In this document: in pieces, positions 1-9,813 of the stretch
How positions within the stretch are numbered: position 1 is the stretch's first letter
Layout of the letters: each line of letters opens with the position of its first letter
NCBI GenBank assembly: GCA_023634235.1
Contig: JAMKCF010000018.1
Location: forward strand, 12,832,932-12,896,931
Direction of reading: 5' to 3'
DNA length: 64,000 nucleotides
Origin: Pisaster brevispinus
Taxonomy: Eukaryota > Echinodermata > Asteroidea > Forcipulatida > Asteriidae
The notes under the pieces: generated by a model
Databases searched by the model: none
Seen by the model: only the letters and a program-made list of their open reading frames with translations
What the model was told of the DNA's origin: nothing
Made by a program: the position numbers and the translations under genes

Positions 1-750
1 TGGGACTTGGTTTTTCGTTAGGGTTATTGATAGGTTTAGGGTTAGGATTAGGCTTAGGTGTATGGTTAGGGTTAGGGATAGGGCTAAGGTTAGGGTTAGG
101 GTTAGGGGTAGAGTTAGGGTTAGGATTATGGTTAGTGTTAGTGTGTCGGTTAGGGTTAGGAATAGGGTTAGGGTTAGGGTTAGGGTTAGGATTAGAGTTA
201 GGGTTAGGGTTAGGGTTAGGGTTAGGGTTAGGGTTATGTAAGGGTCCAGGGTTTGGGTTAGCGTTAATCTTTGGGTTTGAGTTTGAGTTGGGTTTGGCTT
301 GGGGTATGGGTTGGGTTTGGGTTTTGGGTGGGATTGGGGTTTGGGTTGGGGTTGGAGTTGGGTTGGGACTTGGTTTTTCGTTAGGGTTATTGATAGGTTT
401 AGGGTTAGGATTAGGCTTAGGTGTATGGTTAGGGTTAGGGATAGGGCTAAGGATAGGGTTAGGGTTAGGGGTAGAGTTAGGGTTAGGATTATGGTTAGTG
501 TTAGTGTGTCGGTTAGGGTTAGGAATAGGGTTAGGGTTAGGGTTAGGGTTAGGATTAGAGTTAGGGTTAGGGTTAGGGTTAGGGTTAGGGTTAGGGTTAT
601 GTAAGGGTCCAGGGTTTGGGTTAGTGTTAATCTTTGGGTTTGAGTTGGAGTTGGGTTTGGCTTGGGGTATGGGTTGGGTTTGGGTTTTGGGTGGGATTGG
701 GGTTAGGGTTGGGGTTGTGGTTTAGGTTGGGGTTGGGTTTGGGGTTGGAG
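1..750 (+). repeat. Degenerate telomeric repeats in ~363-bp modules
   Basis: TTAGGG repeats mixed with variants (TTGGGG, TTTGGG, TTAGGA, ATAGGG). Two long modules follow each other: the block beginning TGGGACTTGGTTTTTCG at 1 starts again at 364, and both carry the same landmarks (GTGTGTCGG, GTAAGGGTCCAGGG) in the same order. A third copy lies at 2404. The long Leu-Gly open frames here are an artefact of the 6-bp repeat and not genes. Confidence 0.93.
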
Positions 751-2046
751 TTAGGGTTAGGGTTAGGGTTAGGGTTAGGGTTAGGGTTAGGGTTAGGGTT
801 AGGGTTAGGGTTAGGGTTAGGGTTAGGGTTAGGGTTAGGGTTAGGGTTAGGGTTAGGGTTAGGGTTAGGGTTAGGGTTAGGGTTAGGGTTAGGGTTAGGG
901 TTAGGGTTAGGGTTAGGGTTAGGGTTAGGGTTAGGGTTAGGGTTAGGGTTAGGGTTAGGGTTAGGGTTAGGGTTAGGGTTAGGGTTAGGGTTAGGGTTAG
1001 GGTTAGGGTTAGGGTTAGGGTTAGGGTTAGGGTTAGGGTTAGGGTTAGGGTTAGGGTTAGGGTTAGGGTTAGGGTTAGGGTTAGGGTTAGGGTTAGGGTT
1101 AGGGTTAGGGTTAGGGTTAGGGTTAGGGTTAGGGTTAGGGTTAGGGTTAGGGTTAGGGTTAGGGTTAGGGTTAGGGTTAGGGTTAGGGTTAGGGTTAGGG
1201 TTAGGGTTAGGGTTAGGGTTAGGGTTAGGGTTAGGGTTAGGGTTAGGGTTAGGGTTAGGGTTAGGGTTAGGGTTAGGGTTAGGGTTAGGGTTAGGGTTAG
1301 GGTTAGGGTTAGGGTTAGGGTTAGGGTTAGGGTTAGGGTTAGGGTTAGGGTTAGGGTTAGGGTTAGGGTTAGGGTTAGGGTTAGGGTTAGGGTTAGGGTT
1401 AGGGTTAGGGTTAGGGTTAGGGTTAGGGTTAGGGTTAGGGTTAGGGTTAGGGTTAGGGTTAGGGTTAGGGTTAGGGTTAGGGTTAGGGTTAGGGTTAGGG
1501 TTAGGGTTAGGGTTAGGGTTAGGGTTAGGGTTAGGGTTAGGGTTAGGGTTAGGGTTAGGGTTAGGGTTAGGGTTAGGGTTAGGGTTAGGGTTAGGGTTAG
1601 GGTTAGGGTTAGGGTTAGGGTTAGGGTTAGGGTTAGGGTTAGGGTTAGGGTTAGGGTTAGGGTTAGGGTTAGGGTTAGGGTTAGGGTTAGGGTTAGGGTT
1701 AGGGTTAGGGTTAGGGTTAGGGTTAGGGTTAGGGTTAGGGTTAGGGTTAGGGTTAGGGTTAGGGTTAGGGTTAGGGTTAGGGTTAGGGTTAGGGTTAGGG
1801 TTAGGGTTAGGGTTAGGGTTAGGGTTAGGGTTAGGGTTAGGGTTAGGGTTAGGGTTAGGGTTAGGGTTAGGGTTAGGGTTAGGGTTAGGGTTAGGGTTAG
1901 GGTTAGGGTTAGGGTTAGGGTTAGGGTTAGGGTTAGGGTTAGGGTTAGGGTTAGGGTTAGGGTTAGGGTTAGGGTTAGGGTTAGGGTTAGGGTTAGGGTT
2001 AGGGTTAGGGTTAGGGTTAGGGTTAGGGTTAGGGTTAGGGTTAGGG
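751..2046 (+). repeat. Perfect (TTAGGG)216 telomere-type tract
   Basis: 1296 bp made of 216 uninterrupted TTAGGG units with no variant. It is framed by degenerate repeats on both sides. The G-rich strand runs 5' to 3' into the window, opposite to what a left chromosome end would show (CCCTAA). It is therefore interstitial, inverted or misjoined in the assembly. Confidence 0.97.
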
Positions 2047-3060
2047 TGAGGGCTTTGGTAAAAGTTAGAGTAAGGGTAAGGGTTGGGGTTGGATTGGGGT
2101 TAGGGTTAGGGTTAGGGTTAGGGTTAGGGTTAGGGTTAGGGTTAGGGTTAGGGTTAGGGTTAGGGTTAGGGTTAGGGTGAGGGCTTTGGTAAAAGTTAGA
2201 GTAAGGGTAAGGGTTGGTGTTGGATTGGGGGTTGGGGTTGGGGTTGGGGTATGGGTTGGGTTTGAGTTTGGGTTTGGGTTGGGTTTGGGGTTAGTGTTAG
2301 GGTTAGAGTTAGGGTTAGGGTTGGGGTTGGATTATGGGTTTGGTTTGGGTTTGGGTTTGGGATATGGGTTGGGTTTGGGTTTAGGTTCGGGTTTGGGTTG
2401 AGGTTGGGACTTGGTTTTTCGTTAGGGTTATTGATAGGTTTAGGGTTAGGATTAGGCTTAGGTCTATGGTTAGGGTTAGGGATAGGGCTAAGGTTAGGGT
2501 TAGGGTTAGGGGTAGAGTTAGGGTTAGGATTATGGTTAGTGTTAGTGTGTCGGTTAGGGTTAGGAATAGGGTTAGGGTTAGGGTTAGGGTTAGGATTAGA
2601 GTTAGGGTTAGGGTTAGGGTTAGGGTTAGGGTTAGGGTTATGTAAGGGTCCAGGGTTTGGGTTAGCGTTAATCTTTGGGTTTGAGTTGGAGTTGGGTTTG
2701 GCTTGGGGTATGGGTTGGGTTTGGGTTTTGGGTGGGATTGGGGTTTGGGTTGGGGTTGGAGTTGGGTTGGGGTTGTGGTTTAGGTTGGGGTTGGGTTTGG
2801 GGTTGGAGTTAGGCTTAGGGTTAGGGTTAGGGTTAGGGTAAGCGTTAGGGTTAGGGTTAGGTTAGGGTTAGGGTTAGGGTTAAGGTTAGTGTTAAGGTTA
2901 GGGTTAGGGTTAGGGTTGGGGCTAGGGCTGGGGCTTGGGCTGGGGCTGGGGCTGGGGCAAGGGATAGGGCTAGGGAAAGAGCTAGGGTTAGGGTTAGGGT
3001 TAGGGTTAAGGGTTAGGGTTAGGTTTATGGAAAGGGTTAGGGTTAGGGTTGGGGTTAAGC
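2047..3060 (+). repeat. Degenerate telomeric repeats, inner flank
   Basis: Contains a second perfect run of 13 TTAGGG units (2100-2177), two copies of a GTGAGGGCTTTGGTAAAAG segment (from 2046 and 2177), a third copy of the ~363-bp degenerate module (from 2404) and a GGGGCT-rich variant stretch (about 2917-2958). The tract ends in GGGGTTAAGC at about 3060, where it passes straight into the 5S spacer. Confidence 0.9.
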
Positions 3061-3083
3061 ATATAAATTAATGTAAGCAGTTT

Positions 3084-3201
3084 GTCTAATGCCATACTAC
3101 GCTGAAAATACCGGTTCTCGTTTGATCACCGAAGTTAAGCAGCGTCAGGCCTGGTCAGTACTTGGACAGGAGACCTCCTGGGAATACAGGGTGCCGTAGA
3201 C
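3084..3201 (+). rRNA. 5S rRNA gene 1 (variant)
   Basis: First unit after the telomeric repeats. The 5' end reads GTCTAATGCC, so the terminal helix is partly broken; the rest is near the array consensus. Confidence 0.8.
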
Positions 3202-3290
3202 ATCCATTTTGTTTTCCTCCTTTTTGACAAACAAAAGCTTAAAGATAACCAATAAGCATGGAATTTTATATAAGCAGTTTGTCTACGGCC

Positions 3291-3398
3291 ACACTACGCT
3301 GAAAACACTGGTTCTCGTGTGATCTCAAAAGGTAAGCAGCGTCGGGCCTGGTCAGTACTTCTACGGGAGACCTGCTGGGAATAGCGGGTGCCGTAGAA
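3291..3398 (+). pseudogene. 5S rRNA gene 2, degenerate
   Basis: About 10 nt short. The usual GATCACCGAAGTTAAG is altered to GATCTCAAAAGGTAAG and the 3' end is GTAGAA. Confidence 0.75.
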
Positions 3399-3478
3399 AT
3401 CCATTTTGTTTTACTCCTTTTTTGACTATCAGAAACTTGAAATTTACGATTAAGCACGTATATTTATGTTAGCAGTTT

Positions 3479-3596
3479 GTCTACGGCCACACTACGCTGA
3501 AAAGACTGGTTCTTGTTTGATCAGCGAAGTTAAGCAGCCTCGGGCCTGGTCAGTACTTGGATGGGAGACCTCCTGGGAATACCGGGTGCCGTAGAC
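3479..3596 (+). rRNA. 5S rRNA gene 3
   Basis: Full length. Has ATGGGAGACC in box C, the canonical T found in few copies here. Confidence 0.87.
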
Positions 3597-3676
3597 ATCC
3601 ATTTTGTTATTCTCCTTTTTTGACTAACAGAAACTTGAAGAAAACCATTAAACACGTAATTTTATATAAGCAGTTT

Positions 3677-3794
3677 GTCTACGGCCATACTACGCTGAAT
3701 ACACCGGTTCTCGTTTGATCACCGAAGTTAAGCAGCGTCGGGCCAGGTCAGTACTTGGATGGGAGACCTCCTGGGAATACCGGGTGCCGTAGAC
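3677..3794 (+). rRNA. 5S rRNA gene 4
   Basis: Full length, closed terminal helix, canonical GGATGGGAG in box C. Confidence 0.9.
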
Positions 3795-3870
3795 ATCTAT
3801 TTTGTTTTTGTTTTTTCCTTTTTTGACTAACAGAAACTTGAAATTAACCATAAATGTATGAAAGCAGTTT

Positions 3871-3988
3871 GTCTACGGCCATACTACGCTGAAAACACCG
3901 GTTCTTGTTTGATCACCGAAGTTAAGCAGCGTCGGGCCAGGTCAGTACTTGGACGGGAGACCTCCTGGGAATACTGGGTTCCGTAGAC
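3871..3988 (+). rRNA. 5S rRNA gene 5
   Basis: Full length; small changes near the 3' end (GGGTTCCGTAGAC). Confidence 0.87.
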
Positions 3989-4067
3989 ATCCATTTTGTT
4001 TTCCACCTTTTTTGACTGGCAGAAACTTTAAATTGACCATTAAGCATTTTATTTTTTTAAGCAGTTT

Positions 4068-4184
4068 GTCTAGTCCATACTACGTTAAAAACACCGGTTC
4101 TCGTTCGATCACCTAAGTTAAGCAGCATCGGGCCTGGTCAGTACTTGGAAGGGAGACCTGCTGGGAATACCGGGTGCCGTAGAC
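4068..4184 (+). rRNA. 5S rRNA gene 6 (variant)
   Basis: 5' end GTCTAGTCC and TACGTTAAAA in place of TACGCTGAAAA; probably weak or non-functional. Confidence 0.75.
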
Positions 4185-4263
4185 ATCTATTTTGTTTTCG
4201 TCCTTTTCTGACTAACAGAAACTTGAGAAAACCATTAAGCACGTAATTTTATATAAGAAGTTT

Positions 4264-4381
4264 GTCTACGGCCATACTACGCTGAAAACACTGGTTCTCG
4301 TTTGATCACCGAAGTTAAGCAGCATCGGGCCTGGTCAGTACTTGGACGGGAGACCTCCTGGGAATACCGGGTGCCGTAAAC
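4264..4381 (+). rRNA. 5S rRNA gene 7
   Basis: Full length; the last bases are GTAAAC, so one pair of the terminal helix is lost. Confidence 0.85.
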
Positions 4382-4460
4382 ATCTATTTTGTTTTCGTCC
4401 TTTTTTGACTTACACAAAGTTGAAATTGACCATTAAGCGAGTAATTTTATTGGAGCAATT

Positions 4461-4590
4461 ATCTACGGCCATACTACGCTGAAAACACCGGTTCTTGTTT
4501 GATCACCGAAGTTATCACCGAAGTTAAGCACCGTTTGTCCTTGTTAGTACTTGGACGGGAGACCTCCTGGGAATACCGGGTTCCATAGAC
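4461..4590 (+). pseudogene. 5S rRNA gene 8 with internal duplication
   Basis: 130 nt long: ATCACCGAAGTT is present twice in a row in the box A region, and CCGTTTGTCCTTGTTAG replaces the usual loop. 5' end is ATCTAC. Shares this lesion with gene 32. Confidence 0.8.
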
Positions 4591-4670
4591 ATCAAATTTG
4601 TTTTTGTCCTGTTTTGACTAACAGAAACTTGAAATTGACCATTAAGCGAGAATTTTTTTTGGAAGCGATT

Positions 4671-4788
4671 ACCTACGGCCATACTACGCTGAAAACACCA
4701 GTTCTCGTTTGATCACCGAAGTTAAGCAGTGTCGGGCCTGGTCAGTACTTGGACGGGAGACCTCCTGGGAATACTGGGTTCCGTAGAC
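4671..4788 (+). rRNA. 5S rRNA gene 9
   Basis: Full length with ACCTAC at the 5' end; otherwise near consensus. Confidence 0.82.
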
Positions 4789-4868
4789 ATCCATTTTGTT
4801 TTCCACCTTTTTTGACTGGCAGAAACTTTAAATTGACCATTAAGAATTTTATTTTTTGTAAGCAGTTT

Positions 4869-4985
4869 GTCTAGTCCATACTACGTTAAAGACATCGGTT
4901 CTCGTTTGATCACCGAAGTTAAGCAGCGTCGGGCCAGGTCAGTACTTGAACGGGAGACCTACTGGGAATACTGGATTCCGTAGAC
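4869..4985 (+). rRNA. 5S rRNA gene 10 (variant)
   Basis: 5' end GTCTAGTCC and TACGTTAAAGACATCGG; probably impaired. Confidence 0.75.
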
Positions 4986-5065
4986 ATCCATTATGTTTAG
5001 TTCCTTTTTTGACTAACAGAAACTTGAAGAAAACCATTAAGCACGTAATTTTGAATAAGAAGTTT

Positions 5066-5183
5066 GTCTACGGCCATACTACGCTGAAAACACCGGTTCT
5101 CGTTTGATCACCGCAGTTAAACAGCTTAGGGCCTGGTCAGTACTTGGACGGGAGACCTCCTGGAAATGCCGGGTGCCGTAGAC
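5066..5183 (+). rRNA. 5S rRNA gene 11 (variant)
   Basis: Box A region changed to GCAGTTAAACAGCTTAGGG. Confidence 0.8.
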
Positions 5184-5265
5184 ATCCAGTTTGTTTTCCT
5201 TTTTTTTTTACTAATACAAAATTGGAAATTAACCATTAAGCACGTAAATTTTATGTAAGCAGTTT

Positions 5266-5383
5266 GTCTACGGCCATACTACGCTGAAAACACCGGTTCT
5301 CGTTTGATCACCAAAGTTAAGCAGCGTCAGGCCTGGTCAGTACTTGGACGGGAGACCTCCTGGGAATACCGGGTGCCGTAGAC
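5266..5383 (+). rRNA. 5S rRNA gene 12
   Basis: Full length and near the array consensus. Confidence 0.9.
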
Positions 5384-5463
5384 ATTGAATTTGTTTTTCT
5401 CCTATTTTGACTAAGATAAACTTGAAATTAACCATTAAGCACATACATTTATGTAAGCAGTTT

Positions 5464-5580
5464 GTCTACGGCCATACTACGCGGAAAAAGCCGGTTCTCG
5501 TTTGATCACCGAAGTTAAGCAGCGTCGGGCCTGGTCAAAATTGAACGGGAGACCTCGTGGGAATACCGGGTGCCGTAGAC
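5464..5580 (+). rRNA. 5S rRNA gene 13 (variant)
   Basis: GCGGAAAAAGCC replaces GCTGAAAACACC, and the GTACTTGG loop is changed to AAATTGA. Confidence 0.75.
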
Positions 5581-5660
5581 ATCCATTTTGTTTTCGTCCT
5601 CTTTTGACTAACAGAAACTTGAAATTAACCATTTAGCTTATTTATTTATGAAAGCAGTTT

Positions 5661-5778
5661 GTCTACGGCCATACTACGCTGAAAACACCGGTTCTCGTTT
5701 GATCACCGAAGTTAAGCAGCGTCGGGCCAGGTCAGTACTCGGACGTGAGACCTCCTTGGAATACTGGGTGCAGTAGAC
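5661..5778 (+). rRNA. 5S rRNA gene 14
   Basis: Full length; ACGTGAG in box C and GCAGTAGAC at the end. Confidence 0.82.
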
Positions 5779-5857
5779 ATCCATTTTGTTTTCCACCTTT
5801 TTTGGATTGCAGAAACTTTAAATTGACCTATAAGCATGTAATTTTTTGTAAGAAGTA

Positions 5858-5975
5858 GTCTACGGCCATACTACGCTGAAAACACCGGTTCTCGTTTGAT
5901 CACCAAAGTTAAGCAGCGTCGGGCCTGGTCAGTACTTGCACGGGAGACCTCCTGGAAATACCGGGTGCTGTAGAC
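5858..5975 (+). rRNA. 5S rRNA gene 15
   Basis: Full length, near consensus. Confidence 0.87.
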
Positions 5976-6055
5976 ATCCATTTTGTTTTCTTCCTTTTTT
6001 GACTAACATTAACTTAAAGAAAACAATTAAGCACATAAATTTATATAAGAAGTTT

Positions 6056-6173
6056 GTCTACGGCCATACTCCGCTGAAAACACCGGTTCTCGTTTGATCA
6101 CCAAAGTTAAGCAGCGTCTTGCCTGGTCAGTACTTGGACGGGAGACCTCCTTGGAATACCGGGTGCTGTAGAC
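6056..6173 (+). rRNA. 5S rRNA gene 16
   Basis: Full length; CTCCGCTG and GCGTCTTGCC are private changes. Confidence 0.83.
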
Positions 6174-6252
6174 ATCCAATTTGTTTTCCTCATTTTTTGA
6201 TTAACAGAAACTTGAAATTGACCATTAAGCGAGTAATTTTATTGGAGCAATT

Positions 6253-6366
6253 ATCTACGGCCATACTAACTGAAAACACCGGTTCTCGTTTGATCACCGA
6301 AGTTAAGCAGCGTCGGGCCAGGTCAGTACTTGGACGGGAGACCTGGGAATACCAGGTGCCGTAGAC
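6253..6366 (+). pseudogene. 5S rRNA gene 17, short
   Basis: Lost bases in the helix after box C (GACCTGGGAAT) and in TACTAACTG; 5' end ATCTAC. Confidence 0.75.
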
Positions 6367-6445
6367 ATCTATTTTGTTTACTTCCTTTTTTGACTAACAG
6401 AAACTTGAGAAAACCATTAAGCACGTAATTTTATATAAGAAATTT

Positions 6446-6563
6446 GTCTACGGCCATACTACGCTGAAAACACCGGTTCTCGTTTGATCACCGAAGTTAA
6501 GCATCATCGGGCCTGGTCAGTACTTGGACGGGAGACCTCCTGGGAATACCGGGTACCGTAGAC
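6446..6563 (+). rRNA. 5S rRNA gene 18
   Basis: Full length; GCATCATCGGG and GGGTACCGTAGAC. Confidence 0.85.
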
Positions 6564-6643
6564 ATCCAGTTTGTTATTCTCCTTTTTTGACAAACACAAA
6601 CTTGAAATTGACCATTAAGCGAGTAATTTTTTGTAAGCAGTTT

Positions 6644-6761
6644 GTCTACGGCCATACTACGCTGAAAACACCGGTGCTCGTTTGATCAACGTAGTTAAGC
6701 AGCTTCGGGCCAGGTTAGTACTGGGACGGGAGACCTCCTGTGATTACCGGGTGCCGTAGAC
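6644..6761 (+). rRNA. 5S rRNA gene 19 (variant)
   Basis: CGGTGCTCG and CAACGTAGTTAAG, shared with gene 25. Confidence 0.8.
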
Positions 6762-6842
6762 ATCTATTTTGGGTTTTTTCCTTTTTTGACTAACAGAAAC
6801 TTGAAATTAACCAGTAAGCACATAAATTTATGTAAGCAGTTC

Positions 6843-6960
6843 GTCTACGGCCATACTACGTTGAAAACACAGGTTCTCGTTTGATCACCGAAGTTAAGCA
6901 GCGTCGGGCCTGGTCAATACTTGAACGGGAGACCTCCTGGGTATACCGGGTGCCGTAGAC
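6843..6960 (+). rRNA. 5S rRNA gene 20
   Basis: Full length; TACGTTGAAAACACAGG, as in gene 27. Confidence 0.85.
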
Positions 6961-7040
6961 ATCTATTTTGTTTTCGTCCTTTTTTGACTAACAGAAACTT
7001 GAAATTAACAAGTAAGCACATAAATTTATGTAAGCAGTTC

Positions 7041-7158
7041 GTCTACGGCCATACTACGCTGAAAACACCGGTTCTTGTTTGATCACCGAAGTTAAGCAGC
7101 GTCGGGCCAGGTCAGTACTTGGACGGGAGACCACATGGGAATACTGGGTGCAGTAGAC
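7041..7158 (+). rRNA. 5S rRNA gene 21
   Basis: Full length; GACCACATGGGAAT after box C. Confidence 0.85.
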
Positions 7159-7238
7159 ATCTATTTGGTTTTCGTCCTTTTTTGACTAACAGAAACTTGA
7201 AATTAAGCATAAAGCACATAATTTTACATAAGAAGTTT

Positions 7239-7356
7239 GTCTAAGGCCATACTATGCTGAAAAATACGGTTCTCGTTTGATCACCGAAGTTAAGCAGCGT
7301 CAGGCCAGGTCAGTACTTGGACGGGACACCTCCTAGGAATACAGGGTGCAGTAGAC
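7239..7356 (+). rRNA. 5S rRNA gene 22 (variant)
   Basis: GTCTAAGGCC start, TATGCTGAAAAATACGG, GGGACACC in box C. Confidence 0.78.
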
Positions 7357-7435
7357 ATCTATTTTGTTTTTGTCTTTTTTGATTAACAGAAACTTGAAAT
7401 TAACCATTAAGCACATAAATTTATGTAAGCAGTTT

Positions 7436-7553
7436 GTCTACGGCCATACTACGCTGAAAACACCGGTTCTCGATTGATCACCGAAGTTAAAAAGCGTAGG
7501 GCCTGGTCAGTACTTGGACGGGAGACCTCCTGGGAATACCGGGTGCCGTAGAC
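7436..7553 (+). rRNA. 5S rRNA gene 23
   Basis: Full length; GTTAAAAAGCGTAGGG in box A. Confidence 0.83.
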
Positions 7554-7634
7554 ATCTATTTTGTTTTCTTCCTTTTTTTGACTAACAGAAACTTGAAATT
7601 AGCCTTTAAGCACATACATTTATGTAAGCAGTTT

Positions 7635-7752
7635 GTATACGGCCATACTACGCTAAAAACACTGGTTCTCGTTTGATCACCGAAGTTAAGCAGCATCGGG
7701 CCTGGTCAGTACTTGGACGAGAGACCTCCTGGGAACACCGGGTGCCGTAGAC
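7635..7752 (+). rRNA. 5S rRNA gene 24
   Basis: Full length; GTATACGGCC at the 5' end. Confidence 0.83.
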
Positions 7753-7832
7753 ATCCAATTTGTTTTTCTCCTTTTTTGACTTACACAAACTTTAAATTGA
7801 CCATTAAGCGAGTAATTTTTTGTAAGCAGTTT

Positions 7833-7950
7833 GTCTACGGCCATACTACGCTGAAAACACCGGTGCTCGTTTGATCAACGTAGTTAAGCAGCTTCGGGCC
7901 AGGTCAGTACTTGGACGGGAGACCTCCTGGGAATACCAGGTGCCGTAGAC
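7833..7950 (+). rRNA. 5S rRNA gene 25
   Basis: Full length; same CGGTGCTCG and CAACGTAG variant as gene 19. Confidence 0.83.
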
Positions 7951-8025
7951 ATCTATTTTGTTTTCGTCCTTTTTTGACACAAACTTGAAATTTACCATTA
8001 AGCGAGTAATTTTATTAAAGCAGTT

Positions 8026-8142
8026 ATCTACGGCCATACTACGCTGAAAACGCCGGTTTTCGTTTGATTACCGAAGTTAAGCAGCGTCAGCCAGGTCAGT
8101 ACTGGGACGGGAGACCTCCTGGGATTACCGGGTGCCGTAGAC
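8026..8142 (+). rRNA. 5S rRNA gene 26 (variant)
   Basis: ATCTAC start, GATTACCGAAG, and loss of bases in GCGTCAGCCAGG. Confidence 0.78.
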
Positions 8143-8223
8143 ATCTATTTTGGTTTTTTTCCTTTTTTGACTAACAGAAACTTGAAATTAACCAGTAAGC
8201 ACATAAATTTATGTAAGCAGTTC

Positions 8224-8341
8224 GTCTACGGCCATACTACGTTGAAAACACAGGTTCTCGTTTGATCACCGAAGTTAAGCAACGTCGGGCCTGGTCAGTA
8301 CTTGGACGGGAGACCTCCTGGGAATACTGAGTTCCGTAGAC
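8224..8341 (+). rRNA. 5S rRNA gene 27
   Basis: Full length; TACGTTGAAAACACAGG, as in gene 20. Confidence 0.85.
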
Positions 8342-8421
8342 ATCCATTTTGTTTTCCACCTTTTTTGACTGGCAGAAACTTGAAATTAACCATTAAGCAC
8401 ATACTTTTATGTAAGCAGTAT

Positions 8422-8541
8422 GTCTACGGCCATACTGAGCTTAAAAAACACCGGTTCTCGTTTGATCACCGAAGTTAAGCAGCGTTGGGCCAGGTCAGTA
8501 CTTGGACGGGAGACCTCCTGGGAATAGCGGGTGCCGTAGAC
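8422..8541 (+). rRNA. 5S rRNA gene 28 (variant)
   Basis: 120 nt; TACTGAGCTTAAAAAACACC insertion variant, shared with genes 29 and 31. Confidence 0.8.
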
Positions 8542-8621
8542 ATCTATTTTGTTTTCGTCCTTTTCTGACTAACAGAAACTTGAAATTAACCATTAAGCAC
8601 ATACTTTTATGTAAGCAGTAT

Positions 8622-8741
8622 GTCTACGGCCATACTGAGCTTAAAAAACACCGGTTCTCGTTCGATCACCGAAGTTAAGCAGCGTCGGGCCAGGTCAGTA
8701 CTTGGACGGGAGACCTCCTGGGAATACCGGGTGCCGTAGAC
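8622..8741 (+). rRNA. 5S rRNA gene 29 (variant)
   Basis: Same insertion variant as gene 28; CGTTCGATCACCG, closer to canonical 5S in that loop. Confidence 0.82.
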
Positions 8742-8821
8742 ATCTATTTTGTTTTCGTCCTTTTCTGACTAACAGAAACTTGAAATTAACCATTAAGCAC
8801 ATACTTTTATGTAAGCAGTAT

Positions 8822-8941
8822 GTCTACGGCCAAACTTAGCTAAAAAAACACCGGTTCTCGTTCGATCACCGAAGTTAAGCAGCATCGGGCCTGGTCAGTA
8901 CTTGGAAGGGAGACCTGCTGGGAATACCGGGTGCCGTAGAC
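8822..8941 (+). rRNA. 5S rRNA gene 30 (variant)
   Basis: AACTTAGCTAAAAAAACACC variant; GGAAGGGAGACCTGC in box C. Confidence 0.78.
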
Positions 8942-9021
8942 ATCTATTTTGTTTTCGTCCTTTTTTGACTAACAGAAACTTGAAATTAGCCATTCAGCAC
9001 ATACATTTATGTAAGCAGTAT

Positions 9022-9141
9022 GTCTACGGCCATACTGAGCTTAAAAAACACCGGTTCTCGTTCGATCACCGAAGTTAAGCAGCATCGGGCCTGGTCAGTA
9101 CTTGGACGGGAGACCTCCTGGGAATACTGGGTGCCGTAAAC
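9022..9141 (+). rRNA. 5S rRNA gene 31 (variant)
   Basis: Same insertion variant as genes 28-29; ends GTAAAC like gene 7. Confidence 0.8.
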
Positions 9142-9220
9142 ATCTATTTTGTTTTCGTCCTTTTTTGACTTACACAAAGTTGAAATTGACCATTAAGCGA
9201 GTAATTTTATTGGAGCAATT

Positions 9221-9350
9221 ATCTACGGCCATACTACGCTGAAAACACCGGTTCTTGTTTGATCACCGAAGTTATCACCGAAGTTAAGCACCGTCTGTCC
9301 TTGTTAGTACTTGGACGGGAGACCTCCTGGGAATACCGGGTTCCGTAGAC
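9221..9350 (+). pseudogene. 5S rRNA gene 32 with internal duplication
   Basis: 130 nt with the same doubled ATCACCGAAGTT as gene 8, showing that the two regions are copies of one segment. Confidence 0.8.
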
Positions 9351-9429
9351 ATCAAATTTGTTTTTGTCCTGTTTTGACTAACAGAAACTTGAAATTGACC
9401 ATTAAGCGAGAAATTTTTTGGAAGCGATT

Positions 9430-9543
9430 ACCTACGGCCATACTACGCTGAAAACACCAGTTCTCGTTTGATCACCGAAGTTAAGCAGTGTCGGGCCTGG
9501 TCAGTACTTGGACTACCTCCTTGGAATACCGGGTGCCGTAGAC
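9430..9543 (+). pseudogene. 5S rRNA gene 33, last + strand copy
   Basis: Lost about 5 nt in box C (GGACTACCTCC instead of GGACGGGAGACCTCC). Last unit before the non-array insert. Confidence 0.78.
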
Positions 9544-9600
9544 ATCCATTTAGTTTTACTCCTTTTTTGACTAACAGAAATTTGAAACTAGACATATTGC

Positions 9601-9614
9601 ATTTGTGCACAAAT
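9601..9614. repeat. 14-bp perfect palindrome
   Basis: ATTTGTGCACAAAT reads the same on both strands and lies close to the left edge of the insert. Confidence 0.8.
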
Positions 9615-9790
9615 GCCGAGCTGTTTCGCCTTAACTTTTTGAAATTAATCAACTGAATATGAAAGGGGTTTTTATTCAAAGCAGTTATGACGTATCAAGC
9701 CTGTTTAAAAAAGAATTTGGATTATACCACGTTTTGTTAGCAATTTATGACTAAAAGGTGCAAAAAATGAAAAAATCATAAACAATCATG

Positions 9791-9813
9791 TGATGACGTC
9801 ATCATGACGTCAT
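9791..9813. promoter_or_regulatory. Double TGACGTCA palindrome
   Basis: Two overlapping-type GATGACGTCATC sites share an ATCAT centre. TGACGTCA is the consensus CREB/ATF site, but function here is not shown. Further sites lie at 9937-9952, 10097-10110 and 10356-10385. Confidence 0.45.

Larger units (their letters stand above)
3061..9584 (+). repeat. 5S rDNA tandem array, + strand (33 units)
   Basis: Thirty-three tandem units of about 190-200 bp, each a 118-nt 5S gene (GTCTACGGCC to GTAGAC) plus a spacer of about 80 bp. The spacer has T-runs just after the gene (ATTTTGTTTT, then TTTTTT), which suit RNA polymerase III termination, and an AT-rich TATATAAG or AAATTTATG motif about 10-20 bp upstream of the next gene. 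Many units carry indels or damaged ends, more than in the - strand array. Segments recur: 4441-4740 closely matches 9201-9500, including the same internal duplication. Confidence 0.95.

Noticed and set aside
27..3071. Long Leu-Gly or Arg-Val open frames on the + strand
   Set aside because: They are translations of the TTAGGG repeat, which has no stop in some frames; no gene features.
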